Shown here: positions 1 through 11,133 of the stretch, piece by piece
Numbering within the stretch: the first letter of the stretch is position 1
Layout of the letters: each line of letters begins with the position of its first letter
NCBI RefSeq assembly: GCF_048544455.1
Contig: NC_133526.1
Span: 1,566,001-1,630,000 of the forward strand
Direction of reading: 5' to 3'
DNA: 64,000 nucleotides
DNA from: Silene latifolia
Taxonomy: Eukaryota; Streptophyta; Magnoliopsida; Caryophyllales; Caryophyllaceae
Made by a program: the position numbers and the translations under genes
Notes under the pieces: generated by a model
Database searches by the model: none
The model's input: only the letters and a program-made list of their open reading frames with translations
Told to the model about the DNA's origin: nothing

Positions 1-76
1 TATATATTGTTTCGTATATTTTGATGATTTGAGCTTGCATGTGACAAAGTATGGGAGAATAAAGTGTCTTAGGTGC

Positions 77-616
77 TTAAGAGCACTGGAAGCCGGAGGA
101 GTCGCCGGCCTTGTTGCAATAGTTTAGCACCAAGCTTAAAGATATAGGAACATTAAGGTTAATGCCTAAGACATTAGCTTTGATGGCAGTGCAAAGGCAT
201 ATTGCTGCGTCAAGGTCAGTCAACCCACTAAGAAGACTGCAGCATTGACTTTTTGGTGGGTCCCCAAGCACTACGCCGAGTACTCCGGGAAGGACATTAG
301 CACATGCCGCCAACTTAAGGATGTCAATGGGACATTTGTCACCTCCAGATGATGATGGTGGTGTACTCGGTGTTGTCACTGGTGATGGGGGTGTTATGGG
401 TGTTGTTGGACCGTGGCCTCCAGATGATGACGGTGGTGTAGTCGGTGTTGTCACTGGTGATGGTGGTGTTTTGGGTGGTGTTGAACCGCCACACCACTTG
501 CATGATGGTGGACTTGGTGGTGGTGGGCAAGGGACATTGTAGTTGGCACTAACCAAAGTGAAGAACATAAGGTTAAAGCATAAGAGGTAACTTAGTGTCA
601 TAATTTGTGAAGCCAT
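77..616 (-). CDS. HyPRP1: hybrid proline-rich protein, eight-cysteine motif, intact ORF
   Basis: A 179-residue single-exon ORF. Residues 1-24 form a signal peptide ([19 protein letters not shown], then ...VSA). A proline/threonine-rich stretch (about residues 28-93) has PPSPVTTP and PPSSSGG repeats. The C-terminal ~85 residues carry the full eight-cysteine motif in the order C, C, CC, CxC, C, C (KCPID, AACAN, QCCS, CLC, NYC, FQCS). This is the layout of the DC2.15/14-kDa proline-rich family, related to lipid-transfer proteins. Family members are secreted to the cell wall; their biochemical role is poorly defined. It is paralogous to the copies at 8390-8918 and 43430-44311. The ORF is intact, but the sequence similar to the other two promoters stops about 75 bp before the ATG, so expression is doubtful. 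Confidence 0.88.
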   Translation of the reverse strand: MASQIMTLSYLLCFNLMFFTLVSANYNVPCPPPPSPPSCKWCGGSTPPKTPPSPVTTPTTPPSSSGGHGPTTPITPPSPVTTPSTPPSSSGGDKCPIDILKLAACANVLPGVLGVVLGDPPKSQCCSLLSGLTDLDAAICLCTAIKANVLGINLNVPISLSLVLNYCNKAGDSSGFQCS

Positions 617-800
617 ATTGAAAAGAACTCAACTTAAGCTAATAATGAGCTTTTTAGGCTAAGATAGTTTGGAGTAGGATGTTTTGTATTGCAACTCGGT
701 ATGTTTAGAAAAAATGTCTTTCCCAAATTGCAACTCGGTATGTTTAGAAAAAATAAGGACCTTCGATCATCACGTCGGCATTTGCTTCATAATAGTTCAT
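617..800 (-). promoter_or_regulatory. Truncated HyPRP1 promoter with fusion junction
   Basis: The first ~70 bases upstream of the ATG match HyPRP2 and HyPRP3. At about 688-695 the match ends inside attgcaact and continues with sequence that in the other copies lies far upstream (compare 29800-29850). The TATA box seen in both paralogues (CTATAAATAG in HyPRP2) is absent. A ttgcaactcggtatgttt motif is present twice (688 and 728), so the fusion also made a short local duplication. A deletion between short homologies during decay of the array is the simplest reading. Confidence 0.55.
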
Positions 801-872
801 GGATTTTCTAACATGTGCCCTAAGGGCACATGATAATAATCTAATTAGGAAAATATTATTGTGAATATTTGC
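800..872. mobile_element. Remnant of a small MITE
   Basis: It holds ttttctaacatgtgccctaa followed by gggcacat, the terminal sequence of the complete MITE at 47463-47647. Segment D lacks this stretch and runs directly from the cttcata block to gcataaacc. Only one terminus is recognisable. Confidence 0.35.
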
Positions 873-1205
873 ATAAACCATGCATAAATATCACGTACGT
901 ACACTATCATAAATGTGAATACCTCAATGTAAATCATTAAACTTTATCCCTAGTCAATTTCTTTAATTATTGATTTATAATAGATCGAGGAATTTGTTAG
1001 ATGTGTCGATATTTGGTTCACACTCGAGCTTGGTATATACAATAATGTGTCAAAATCGACTGTCTGAGTTATTTCAATTTATTTTCGTCTAGAAATCTTA
1101 ATTCATTTGAATTGAAAGAACCAGATAACTTACACATTTTACAATTCATATGACATTTTATACGTACTACTTACGTGTCTAGTATTTGACGTTTTAATTT
1201 GTACA

Positions 1206-3730
1206 CTAGTTTTGTGACCCGTGAAATGCACGGGTTTTATCAAGACGCTTCCTTAAAATTTTGTTCTGATACGAAAATTTAATGAAAGGGAAGGAAAATG
1301 GAGAACAACTTTTTTTTCAACTATAAATAAAATATTTTAAGATAAAATGTAAAATAATTGACAGATGTTGTGAAATAATCCATGTTATGGTAAGATTTAA
1401 AATAGGGAAGAATTTAGTTTGATAGGTGGGTAGTTAATACAAAGTATAATCGTTCTTAAAACTTATTCATGCATATGTTTGTTCAAAGTGGGTTGCGAAG
1501 TCGAAATGTACTTTTTTGTTAGTAAGTCGACGTGTACTAAATGTGATGACATTATAAACAAAGAAGGAATACATAGTTTTATTTACGTGGAAATTCTTAT
1601 GTTAATGACAAAGTATGCAAACTTAAATTCATTTTGGTGGACTATCTTATAAATTTGAGCTGTATTACAGTTATAATCTACATAACATTCTAAACATAAT
1701 GATGTAACTTGTTGTCTCAAGTCATATGCATAATCATTTTTCATTGTATTTAATTATTTTGTAGGGTAACAACCGAATATTCTACATCACGTTTCAATTC
1801 AAACAATTGTTGTGACTAATCACATACTGCAAATCTGTCGGAATCTTGAAATAAGACGAATTTGTCTTAGCAATGTAAATCAAATTACTTAATGAATGCA
1901 CAACATCTTCCATATTGGCTTGTTCAATTAAATAATCTATATGTACTACCTGAATGTCAACAAAAAATACATGTAAGCAAATTAATCACCTTATAAGCAG
2001 ATTACAAATAGTAATCACGTGATTTACAGATTAGCAAGGAAGAAACAAGAGTTGGTTATTTGACTTCATAACTATGAAGTTGAACTTTTTTATTTTACGC
2101 ATAACTTAAATATTAGTTTTTTAAATTTGTAGCTTTATACTATGAAAACTATGAACAATCAGGAGAAATCAACATGCAAACAAACTAAAAAGTTTAAACT
2201 TTAGTAATAATGTAGTGCCTTTGAGATCCAAAATTTATATGAAATTGAACCATTGATTTTCAAAGCACAATAAAATGGAGGCGGATGGAGTGTTTGTCTT
2301 CAATGTACATTTCACATGACCCGTGAAAAATTAAGGATGAGTGATATAAAATGTGTTTGACTTTAGAGAGTTACAATATTAATTTTGTATTTGCCTGGTT
2401 CTCTTATTTCTCTATGAGGAGGTATTTATACAAACTTAGTGAGCAACTTAAAAGTCGCCGCTAATACACTTAATTATGCAAATTCATTGTATCATAATTT
2501 CACTAATAAACTTAATTATGATCATTCATTGTGTCATAATTTATACATACCAACTCATAGTCTCTTATTATTCCTAATAAAATGTAATGAAAAATAACAT
2601 AAAATGTGGCACTTAAAATTACTTAACATGACACACGTCAAATAATAAACTACTCATCTTGCCTTTTTATTATATTGTATAGATACTAATAGTTAAGTCA
2701 TTTATCATACTAAATTTCGAAAAAATAATTAATTTGGAATAAATTTTAAAGGATAATTAAACAATAAAATTAGAATGGAGAAGGTCTCATGATTTAAATT
2801 CACCATGAACACAAAATTCTAAATATAATTATTTTAGTTTTACTTATTAAATATATTGCTAACAATGCAATTTGGTATTTTTTTTTTAAAAAACCTTATC
2901 CCTTACGTGAAATAATTTCATGAACTAAATAGGTATTACTACCCTTTTAAAATTCTATTATTAGTGTTTAAGTTACTTAAGTATTTACAGAATTTTTTTG
3001 TAAATTACTTAAATTAAATAAATATTTTCTTTTCCATATATTTTATATTTTCCAAAACCTTATCCTTTACGTGAAATAATTTCATGAACTAAATACACGG
3101 TATTACTACCCTTTTAAAATTCTATTATTAGTGTTTAATTTCATTTAAGTATTTACAGAATTTGTTTGTAAATTACTTAAATTAAATAAATATTTTCTTT
3201 TCCATATATTTTATATTTTCCTAAGAAAATATTTTATATGATCTTTAATACTTATTTTTCGATTAATTAGTTCTGTAAAACATCTTCTATATTACAACAA
3301 AGTTATAGTAACAACAATAGTGAATTATTGCCTTTCAAAAAATGTAGTGAATTAGTGACAATACAAAAAAAAATTTCAACTTCATTTATTCTTCTTCGTT
3401 CTTAATTTCTTATATATTCAGTTTTTTTATATTTCGAATACATATAATACTACTCTATATGAAATATTTTGAAATTATTAACTTATAGTTAATGCATATT
3501 TTTTTTATTGTAGTTTTTTTTGAGTTAATTAAGTTTAAAACTAATGGAATATGGATGGATTTTAAAAGGAAATAAGTGAATTAAATTAATGCAATATAAT
3601 AATAAATTGGTAATCCATGTCAAATTAGTTTGCCAAGTCACATTGTTATTGTGTATGTGGCTTTTTTTCAACCCATGTGGCATTATCTACGTGACATTTT
3701 TAGGCTAGCCTTTTAATAATATTTTATAGA
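1206..3730 (-). mobile_element. Non-autonomous Helitron
   Basis: Read on the minus strand it starts TCTATAAAATATTATTAAAA and ends with a hairpin (CCCGTG, CATTT, CACGGG), then TCACAAAACTAG. That is the TC...hairpin...CTAG structure of Helitrons. It lies between A and T, as expected, without target duplication. Segment D supplies the empty site: taatttgtaca joins directly to the gtatatga block at ~30270. No Rep/helicase reading frame is present in these 2525 bp, so movement depended on another element. Confidence 0.85.
2891..3222. repeat. Tandem duplication of ~164 bp inside the Helitron
   Basis: Two adjacent copies start with aaaccttatcc at 2891 and 3055. They share the blocks cgtgaaataatttcatgaac, ggtattactaccc and tattttcttttccatatatt. 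Copy 2 has a 4-bp insertion (cacg). High similarity suggests a recent duplication. Confidence 0.8.
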
Positions 3731-3827
3731 TTTTGTATATGATCTAAGACATTTCAAAGATTGGAATATCATCTGATTCAGACCAAATTCAAAAAATCTG
3801 TTTACCAGCCTACAAATGAGATACGAA

Positions 3828-3856
3828 CTAGTTTTTGAACCCGTGCACTGCACGGG
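3828..3856 (-). mobile_element. Orphan Helitron-like 3' terminus
   Basis: On the minus strand the perfect hairpin CCCGTGCAGTGCACGGG is followed by TTCAAAAACTAG. Segment D keeps the CTAG part (~30370) but has lost the hairpin bases. Segments B and C lack the whole insertion. No matching 5' TC end was identified nearby. Confidence 0.4.
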
Positions 3857-4370
3857 TGGCAATGTAAATGATTCTTGAATATAAGACTAGTTCACAAATT
3901 GGGAAACTTTTGGCATGATCAATAAAATTCAATTAGTAAAGTTGAATTTGATGATGTTGACTATGTGCCCATAGTAGAGTTCTTACTTCTTAGTACTCTT
4001 TTAACCACTAAAATGAGTGAAGGAAAAATGTCATTTACTTTCTTTTTCGCGTATAAAAAATTGCGATGACCATCAAAATCACCCTTTCACTCTCAAATTA
4101 ACAGAAATAGGGGACATGCATTAGGAAACTACACTTTATTTTTTATTTTTTTATTTTTTTTTGCTCATCAATTATATAGACTTATAGGAGTATTTGTCAA
4201 GTTATTCCTCTAAGAGTTTACTTTGGATATGTTAAGAGTTACATGTACACAAGTCTGGATCCTCTTCATTGAAAATATTTATTTTTATCGATAATTTTAG
4301 ATGTATTCTGGTTGAATCGCGCAGTGATAAATTGATCCCGAAAAATAATAGATTTATGAAATACAGAGAA

Positions 4371-4711
<341 letters not shown>

Positions 4712-5010
4712 GATATGTTAAAGAGAAAAATGACATACATCGGATGTACTACCGATTTTATTTATTTTTGAATTTATGTGTTTTTTTTTCTGAGATTATT
4801 AAAGTTTATAAGTTAGATTTTAATTTTCTTGCATCAAAAATTAAATTAAATTGAGCTTATATGTACTGTTTTTGATTTATAGTGTAATTTTTTGAGCGTA
4901 ATATTTAAGTGAATAAACTCAGAAACTTTATAGTAAAACTCGTAATTTTGAAAACAAAACTCAAAAACTTTATTATAATGCTCAAAAACTATAAAACTGT
5001 TGATAGTACA

Positions 5011-5355
5011 TAATCTACTTAGATTTATTTAAGGATAAATCAATTCCATACAATAATTGTTCTAGTTTTTATGGTAAATACACTTTTCTTGTGTAACAAA
5101 CTGGTCATGACCGCAAGTATAAAATCGGACACAACCCTGGTCAGGCACAAACCTAGAAAGAGTCACCGGCTGGCATTGCAGCCGCAGGACCCATAGATCC
5201 GAACCTGGTACAAATTTAAAAGGTCTAAATGGGAAAACGGACCAGAACCAAATCCTGTTAAATTAAGTTGTGGATCTTTATACAATCCTTATTTATAGTA
5301 GTCCTTGTCCCAGTCATTTGTTTGCTTAACTTATTCCATTTTATTGTGTCTCAGT
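5011..5355. other. End of segment A and unique intergenic DNA
   Basis: Up to about 5130 the sequence matches segment D (ggtcatgaccgc, ataaaatcggacacaac). Beyond that it is unique. I see no gene, element end or coding homology here. Confidence 0.5.
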
Positions 5356-5666
5356 GCTCGTTTGGTTGCCCGTTGGAATCTAACTCCATAGGAATATCGA
5401 AATCATGGGAATTAAGTTTCCACATGAAATTCATGTGATTTTAGCAAACCCGTTTGATTGCCTATACAGAAATTTAATTCCACGGGAGTTTGCAATTTCC
5501 TAGGGCGAGCTAGGTAATTGAACTCCTCCATTGTGGAGGAGTTTTCAACTCCTTGGAAAATTAAATTCCCATATTTTGCCAAAAAGTGGGCAACCAAACA
5601 AGTCCCTCTTTTCTAATTCATGGGATTTTTCAACTCCCATGAATTTTAAAGGGTAACCAAACAAGC
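5356..5666. mobile_element. MITE with GCTCGTTTGGTTGCCC termini
   Basis: Terminal inverted repeats read GCTCGTTTGGTTGCCC at the left and, reversed, GCTTGTTTGGTTACCC at the right. CTCAGT occurs next to both ends as a probable target duplication. The interior is AT-rich with several inverted ggagttgaa/ttcaactcc blocks. There is no coding capacity. The superfamily is not certain. Confidence 0.6.
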
Positions 5667-5837
5667 ACTCAGTCAATTGTTTACCTTTTTATTTGAAGAA
5701 TGTTTTTGATTGACAATTTTGTTGGATTATTATGATCGAAATTAGTCTAAGTTTGATTTAATTAGTTAGTTAATTAGTGGCTAATATAATTCCTGACAAT
5801 GTGCCACTATAGTAGTTGATCAAATGATAGTGTTCAT

Positions 5838-6182
5838 TAGGGTGGTCAACAGTGCGTCGGTCGGGTCCGGGCTAGGTCGGGGACGGGCCAGGTCAGGATT
5901 TGGGAGACCCGGAACCGGCCCGGGTAAGGGGTCGGGGTGGGCCGGGGCGGGCCGGGCCAAAAGTGACCTATTAGGCGGGTCGAGGGCGGGTTGAGGCGGG
6001 TTTATGGGTGGGTCTAAGGCGGGTCTGGGTTTGGACGGGTCGGGTTTGACATTTGGGGACCCGGAACCGGCCCGGATATAGGGGTGGTGTGGGTCCGGGT
6101 CAGGCGGACCGGTTTCATCTACGGGTCACGGGCGGGCCGGGTCCGGGTTAGCAAGGCCGACCCGCACTGTTGACCACCCCTA
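5838..6182. mobile_element. GC-rich MITE, probably hAT-related
   Basis: Ends are TAGGGTGGTCAACAGTGCG and, reversed, TAGGGGTGGTCAACAGTGCG. The interior is packed with cgggtc/ggccggg motifs and is far more GC-rich than its surroundings. A near-duplicate of tgttcat lies at each side. No protein is encoded. Confidence 0.6.
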
Positions 6183-6542
6183 GTACTGTTCATGTTTGTA
6201 GTTAGTTGGCCATTTATCAAGGACCATTTCCTAGTTTTTAGTATTATTAGTTGAGTTTAAACCTATTTAAGGGATGTAGGTGTAATCAGTTAGATTGAGT
6301 CAGTTTACGATAACTTTCTCCCTATATTTTACTCTCTACTCTCATATTTTTAGTCCATCAAATTTGACTATCGAATAAGAATTATACCGGTTGATCATGT
6401 TGAATGCCGAGAAAGGATAAAAGACCTTGTAATCATTTTAGCTTGCAAATAGTATAGGTCATTGCTTGCTGGGTACTCGGCCTCAGCAGAAGATCGAGAC
6501 GTAGTTTTGTTTCTTCGTTTTCCATGAAATGGGAGAATTACC

Positions 6543-6700
6543 TCAATATCCTGCGGCTAACCCAGTCAGCATCACAGTAGGCACGGAGACTAGGGAGGTT
6601 GTCAGATTGTGACAAAATAACTTGCCCCGGATTGTTCTTATTAAGATAGTGAATGACATGGATGGCTGCGTTCCAACGATCAATTTTTGACTTGCAATGT
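6543..6700 (-). pseudogene. Ty1/copia RT-RNaseH fragment
   Basis: One minus-strand frame reads WNAAIHVIHYLNKNNPGQ then ...LRAYCDADW, the junction between reverse transcriptase and RNase H in copia polyproteins (family pattern HWxAAxRVLRYLKGxPGxG ... GYxDADW). Only ~50 residues remain, and nothing of integrase, gag or LTRs was found. The same fragment occurs at 41583-42290, so it was in the array before duplication. Confidence 0.75.
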
Positions 6701-6732
6701 GGGCCCTCAATCCAAAATTTGATGGTCCCAAC

Positions 6733-7267
6733 CAGAGGCGGCGATCATTGACACGACCCGAAAACCCGACACGAACCCGATACGAAGTTAGCGGGTTAGG
6801 GTCAAGACGTTTTCACTCATTTAAGTAATTGGGTTGACACGACACGACACGAAACTTAAATGGGTCGGGTTAGGGTTGATGTCTTTTGACACGAAACCGA
6901 CACGAATAACCCATTTATTTAAAATTGTCATAATATATTTGGCTTGAGTCAATAATTCAACAAAACAACTTAAGAATTAACATTTTCATTCATCATGTTT
7001 GGAATATTAGGATTATAAATTGTAGTTTGTTGAATTAGTTTATTGGGTTAAACGAGTTAAGTGGGTTAAAAATGACCTGCTTAAAGATAAATGGGTTAAA
7101 CAGGTCGGGTTGGGTTATAGAAATATTAAATGGGTCGGGTTAGAGTTGAGTCAAATGACCCGTTTATTTAATTGGGTCGGGTTAGGGTTGGGGAAGTGGT
7201 GAACCGTTTAATATTGACACGAACACGAACACGAACACGACCTGACCTGATCTGTTTGCCAGGTCTA
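6733..7267. mobile_element. hAT-type non-autonomous insertion
   Basis: It is bounded by an 8-bp target duplication GTCCCAAC (6725-6732 and 7268-7275), the size typical of hAT. The right end reversed is TAGACCTGGCAAACAG, matching the TAGACCTGTCAAAC end of the hAT at 41658. The left end is CAGAGGCGGCG, another hAT-like terminus but not its inverse. The interior is rich in gacacgac and gggtcgggtt motifs. The paralogous site at ~42330 has no such insertion, but carries an extra 13 bases. Confidence 0.6.
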
Positions 7268-8389
7268 GTCCCAACTCCCAAGGAATATATTGCAACAGTA
7301 CAAATATTGTGTCAGGCATTTCATTTTTGATTGGTTGCGATGTGGGCCCTCAATCCAAAATTTTAGCACCTCCTCCCCGGTGTGGCGGCTTGCCACCATG
7401 ATACAGTGGTGAGCGTAACTGCGTAAGTAAGGGCTAAGGTGGCAATGAGATTGCTTGTCATGCAAACTACGTACTCGTATGTAAGTAAAGAACATGCATG
7501 GGAATTTATAGTTAGGGTTTGTCTTACAGCAGTTTATGGTTCTATATAAATTGTACATGCATGGGACTTGGGAGTTTATAGTTAGGGTACGTAAGGTCTT
7601 GTGAAACGCCCATGATTTTAAGTATGCAATCCCATGCAAAATGAGTACGTAGAGACAAGTTAAGACTTAAGACATGTTTGCGTAAAAGTGTAAAACAAAC
7701 CGTACTCACTCTGTTCCGGCCAATTGTTTACCTTTTATTTTGACAAAAAAACTAAGAAAAGAGAAATTAACCAATTATTAAGGATTGAGTACTATTAATA
7801 AACCGAGTATATATAGGCATAATAACAGACACTTAAGAAACTTATAATCTACTCCTACAAGGTTGTAGTGTTGTGCCAAACTGTAATATACTTTAATTTA
7901 CTATTTTCGTCTCAGTTATTTATTTACTTTTTAAATACATTGTGAGGGGTATTTTAAAGAAAGGTAAACAAATAATTGAGATAGAGGGAGTACAAAGTAG
8001 TAAGAAATTAAGAATAATACACTCAACAATTAAAGTAGACAAAATTATGTATTTCATTTAAGAAAGTATAACTGTATGTTACAGTACATATTACACTTGA
8101 AGCAAGATCAACTATAGAGATCATATAATGCTGTTTGCTTATTTATTTATATAATGCTCCCTTTGTCCAAAAAAAAAAAAACTATAGAGATCATAAGAGA
8201 TGATTTAAACTCAATTAAGAGTAACTTAATTGATCACCATTACAACAAACTTAATTCATAGAAATGAATGCAAGAAGTAAATATATGAAGCGGAAAATGA
8301 GATGATACCACCAGTTTATATTATTATTTAGTATTTTTGACGAGCTTGTATATGTGACAAAGTATGGGAGAATAACGTGTCTTAGGTGC
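7268..8389. other. HyPRP2 downstream region, no gene
   Basis: It is colinear with 42340-43430 behind HyPRP3. The block tgggccctcaatccaaaatt occurs here (7343) and at 6700, so the unit contains an internal direct repeat. A relic with Stowaway-like ends spans about 7901-7990 (cgtctcagttatttatttac ... caaataattgagatagaggg), and its partner lies at 42998-43112. Confidence 0.5.
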
Positions 8390-8918
8390 TTAAGAGCCTT
8401 TGGCGGAGGTATCCCCGGCCTTGTTGCAAAAGTTTAGCACCAAGCTCAAAGCTATAGGAACATCAAGGTTAATACCTAAGACATTAGCTTTGATGGCGGT
8501 GCATAGGCATATTCTTGCATCAAGGTCGGTCAACCCACTAAGAAGACTGCGAAGATTGACTTTTTGGTGGGGCCCCGAGCACTACACCGAGTACTCCGGG
8601 AAGGACATTAGCACATGCCGCCAACTTAAGGATGTCAATGGGGCATTTGTCACCTCCAGTTGTTGATGGTGGTGTACTCGGTGTTGTCACTGGTGATGGT
8701 GGTGTTATGGGTGTTGTTGGACCGTGGCCTCCAGATGATGATGGTGGTGTAGTCGGTGTTGTCACTGGGGATGGTGGTGTTTTGGGTGGTGTCGAACCTC
8801 CACACCACTTGCATGATGGTGGTGGTGGGGAAGGGACATTGTAGTTGGCACTAACCAAAGTGAAGAACATAAGGTTAAAGCATAAGAGGTAACTTAGTGT
8901 CATAGTTTGTGAAGCCAT
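8390..8918 (-). pseudogene. HyPRP2: frameshifted hybrid proline-rich protein gene
   Basis: The open part gives 126 residues: signal peptide, proline-rich domain with PPSPVTTP repeats, then [20 protein letters not shown]. At about 8551 one extra base relative to HyPRP1 changes the QCCSLL codons into QSSQSS and stop, removing cysteines 3 to 8. The rest is still readable in another frame ([19 protein letters not shown] ... [11 protein letters not shown]) down to a stop at 8390. The last cysteine is also lost there, because the end reads AKGS instead of FQCS. It therefore carries two independent lesions, while its TATA box is kept. Confidence 0.85.
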
Positions 8919-9038
8919 ATTGAAAAGAACTAAACTTAAGCTAATAATGAGCTTTTTAGGCTAAGATACTTTGGAGTAGGATGTTTTGTATTGCTTACAA
9001 TTGGAAAGATTTGATTATTTAAGTTCAATTTTTGCTTT

Positions 9039-9048
9039 CTATTTATAG
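9039..9048 (-). promoter_or_regulatory. TATA box of HyPRP2
   Basis: CTATAAATAG on the minus strand, about 120 bp before the ATG. HyPRP3 has the matching element at 44428-44439. HyPRP1 has none. Confidence 0.6.
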
Positions 9049-9283
9049 TGAAAAAACATGAAGACTTTTCAACATAATTTATTCCATTATAAGAAAAAAA
9101 TATATTTGAAAATAGATTATTATCCTTAACTATAACTAGTGGTCCATGTGAAGAGAGTTTGAAGTAAAATCCAGGCCCAAATGATGGACTTGGACTTTCT
9201 TACAAATATTAAGGACCCACTTATCGTATAATTGGGTGTAGACTGTAGATTACAAATTGAACGGGTTAAACAAGTTATACTTA

Positions 9284-9566
9284 GGCTCGCTTGGAATGAG
9301 AGTAATTATTAATGGAGTAATAGAGCTTAAATGAACTAGAAAATGGAGGAAAGTGATGGAGGTTGGAGATAGAAATGGAGGAAGATAGTGTAATAGTTTA
9401 TCCATTAAGGGGGTAATAATTACACACTTCTCCCTTCAAGTAATGCATTACCTCCATATGGACGTAATAATTCCTCCCTCACCACCTCTTTCCACCCTCC
9501 ACAACCACCACTAACCACCAAGTAATTATTACTCCCTTAATAATTACTCTCATTACAAGCAAGCCC
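9284..9566. mobile_element. Tourist-like MITE (PIF/Harbinger)
   Basis: Inverted repeats GGCTCGCTTGGAATGAGAGT and, reversed, GGGCTTGCTTGTAATGAGAG enclose 283 bp with a TTA duplication on each side (9281-9283, 9567-9569). The paralogous site upstream of HyPRP3 (~44675) lacks it. There is no coding capacity. Confidence 0.8.
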
Positions 9567-9626
9567 TTAAAATCTTGGAACGAAAGAATGATAAGAAACT
9601 TAATTATGCTCTATATTAAAAATTTA

Positions 9627-10238
9627 CGGGTTTTTCTACGTGATAATTCTGAGTTTTTTCGAATTTTACGTGGTATTTTTTAATTTTTGAAAATATCAGT
9701 GTTACCCTTAATTTTAGAAAAATGTTCTTACAATTCCCTATTAGGAATAGTAAGAATCTATGGATTATTAATGGCGACCTTTGAGTTGCTCACTTGAATT
9801 GCATAAATACCTCAAGTTGGATGAATAAGATAACCAAGCAATTCTAAGCATTACAATATCAATAACAATATCATCGATTCATCGGTATCAGAGCCAGGTT
9901 AAATTCATTGTATCATAATTCTACACTAATTCATAGACTCTTAATATTCTTAATATACCCAAACTACTAAAAATCATGTTTTTAAATTGTTAAATTTTTG
10001 TGAGGAAAATATGTTTACGATTGAGTAAATGATATTTATGTTAATGGGATGACAAATTATTGCCAAAAAATCAATCCAAAATGTATAAACTAAACATTTA
10101 AATGAGGCGAATTAGAGCATTTTGGGTATTTTAAGATGTTTTCATTAAGTTTAGGCGGAGTACCACTGATATTTTTGAAAAGCAAGGGGTACCACGTAGA
10201 ATTCGAAAAAAATACAAGGGTATCATTTAGAAAAACCC
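9627..10238. mobile_element. Mutator-like non-autonomous element, long inverted ends
   Basis: The left end (cgggtttttctacgtgataa, ttcgaattttacgtggta) recurs inverted at the right (taccacgtagaattcgaa, then gtatcatttagaaaaaccc), making imperfect inverted repeats of ~65 bp. The left arm also exists upstream of HyPRP3 (44765-44830), so the insertion predates that duplication. The inner part contains a tRNA-Met-like ggtatcagagccagg (~9890). Confidence 0.45.
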
Positions 10239-10478
10239 AAAAATTATTTGTAGGGATGGCAATTACGGCTCAAATCGAACCGAAGGAAAAAATTCGATAC
10301 AAACCCACCCTTTAAAAACCCATCCCCGATCCAGTATTTAAAAACCCATATCCATATCCATATCCACTATTGAAAAACCGGAACCAAATCCAAACCCGAT
10401 CCATTCATACCCGAACCCGATCCAATTAGATATTTTTGTAATTTTAGGTTTTATTAAAGTAGAAATTTCAATTTTCTT

Positions 10479-11040
10479 TGATGGGGCATATTCTGCACCG
10501 CTGACCAAGTCAACATATTGAGCAAGGTCAAGGATGTCCACAACAAGTCAACGACTTGGACAGCTTAGCCGATGCAGCCCGTCGGCCTGTCAGCCTGGGT
10601 CTCGGCATGGCAACCTGCCAGCCGGGGCACATATCCGCGTACTCATATCCAAGAACCCTCGGTCGGCCTGCCATAGGTCCCTCGGCCGAGGGTAGAACGG
10701 TCTTTCCACCTGCTAGCTACTTGGCCACTACGTGACAAAAGGTGAAAGTCTATAAATACTCCTCAACCTTCATTGAGGAAAGGATACACAATTAAACCTA
10801 AGAATCACTATTCATCTGGTATTATCTTCCTTATCTCTCTACAATATACATTTAATCAAGTAACAACAACTTATCCCATAAGTTTACTGACTTGAGCGTC
10901 GGAGTGAGTTCGCTTGGCCCCAAGCCGAGCCCTCAGTTTGTTCATCGTTTCAGGAGACCGAAAGGAGGATTCAAGCAAAGACGTCATTCTACGAGCTACG
11001 AGTGGTAACAAATATCTGCTCTGGAATTACACCCGGAACA
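10479..11040 (+). repeat. 5' LTR of the Ty3/gypsy element
   Basis: TG...CA boundaries. A TATA box (TATAAATA) lies at 10751-10758. It differs from the 3' LTR by scattered substitutions and a few small indels in the gc-rich block near 10570-10610. Confidence 0.92.
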
Positions 11041-11133
11041 ATTGGCGCCGTCTGTGGGGATCGCTACTAGAAGCTAGTCACATTCATTCCCAAACAAAAA
11101 AAACAACAAAAACCCACCCAAAAAGCTAAGAGG

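Noticed and set aside
321-542. Plus-strand frame opposite HyPRP1 rich in Gly and Val
   Set aside because: It is the antisense shadow of the proline-rich repeats. The same occurs at 8632-8844 and 43762-44241.
9884-9900. tRNA-like ggtatcagagccagg as a tRNA gene or LTR primer site
   Set aside because: No LTR abuts it and no cloverleaf can be built. The copy at ~45028 is mutated.
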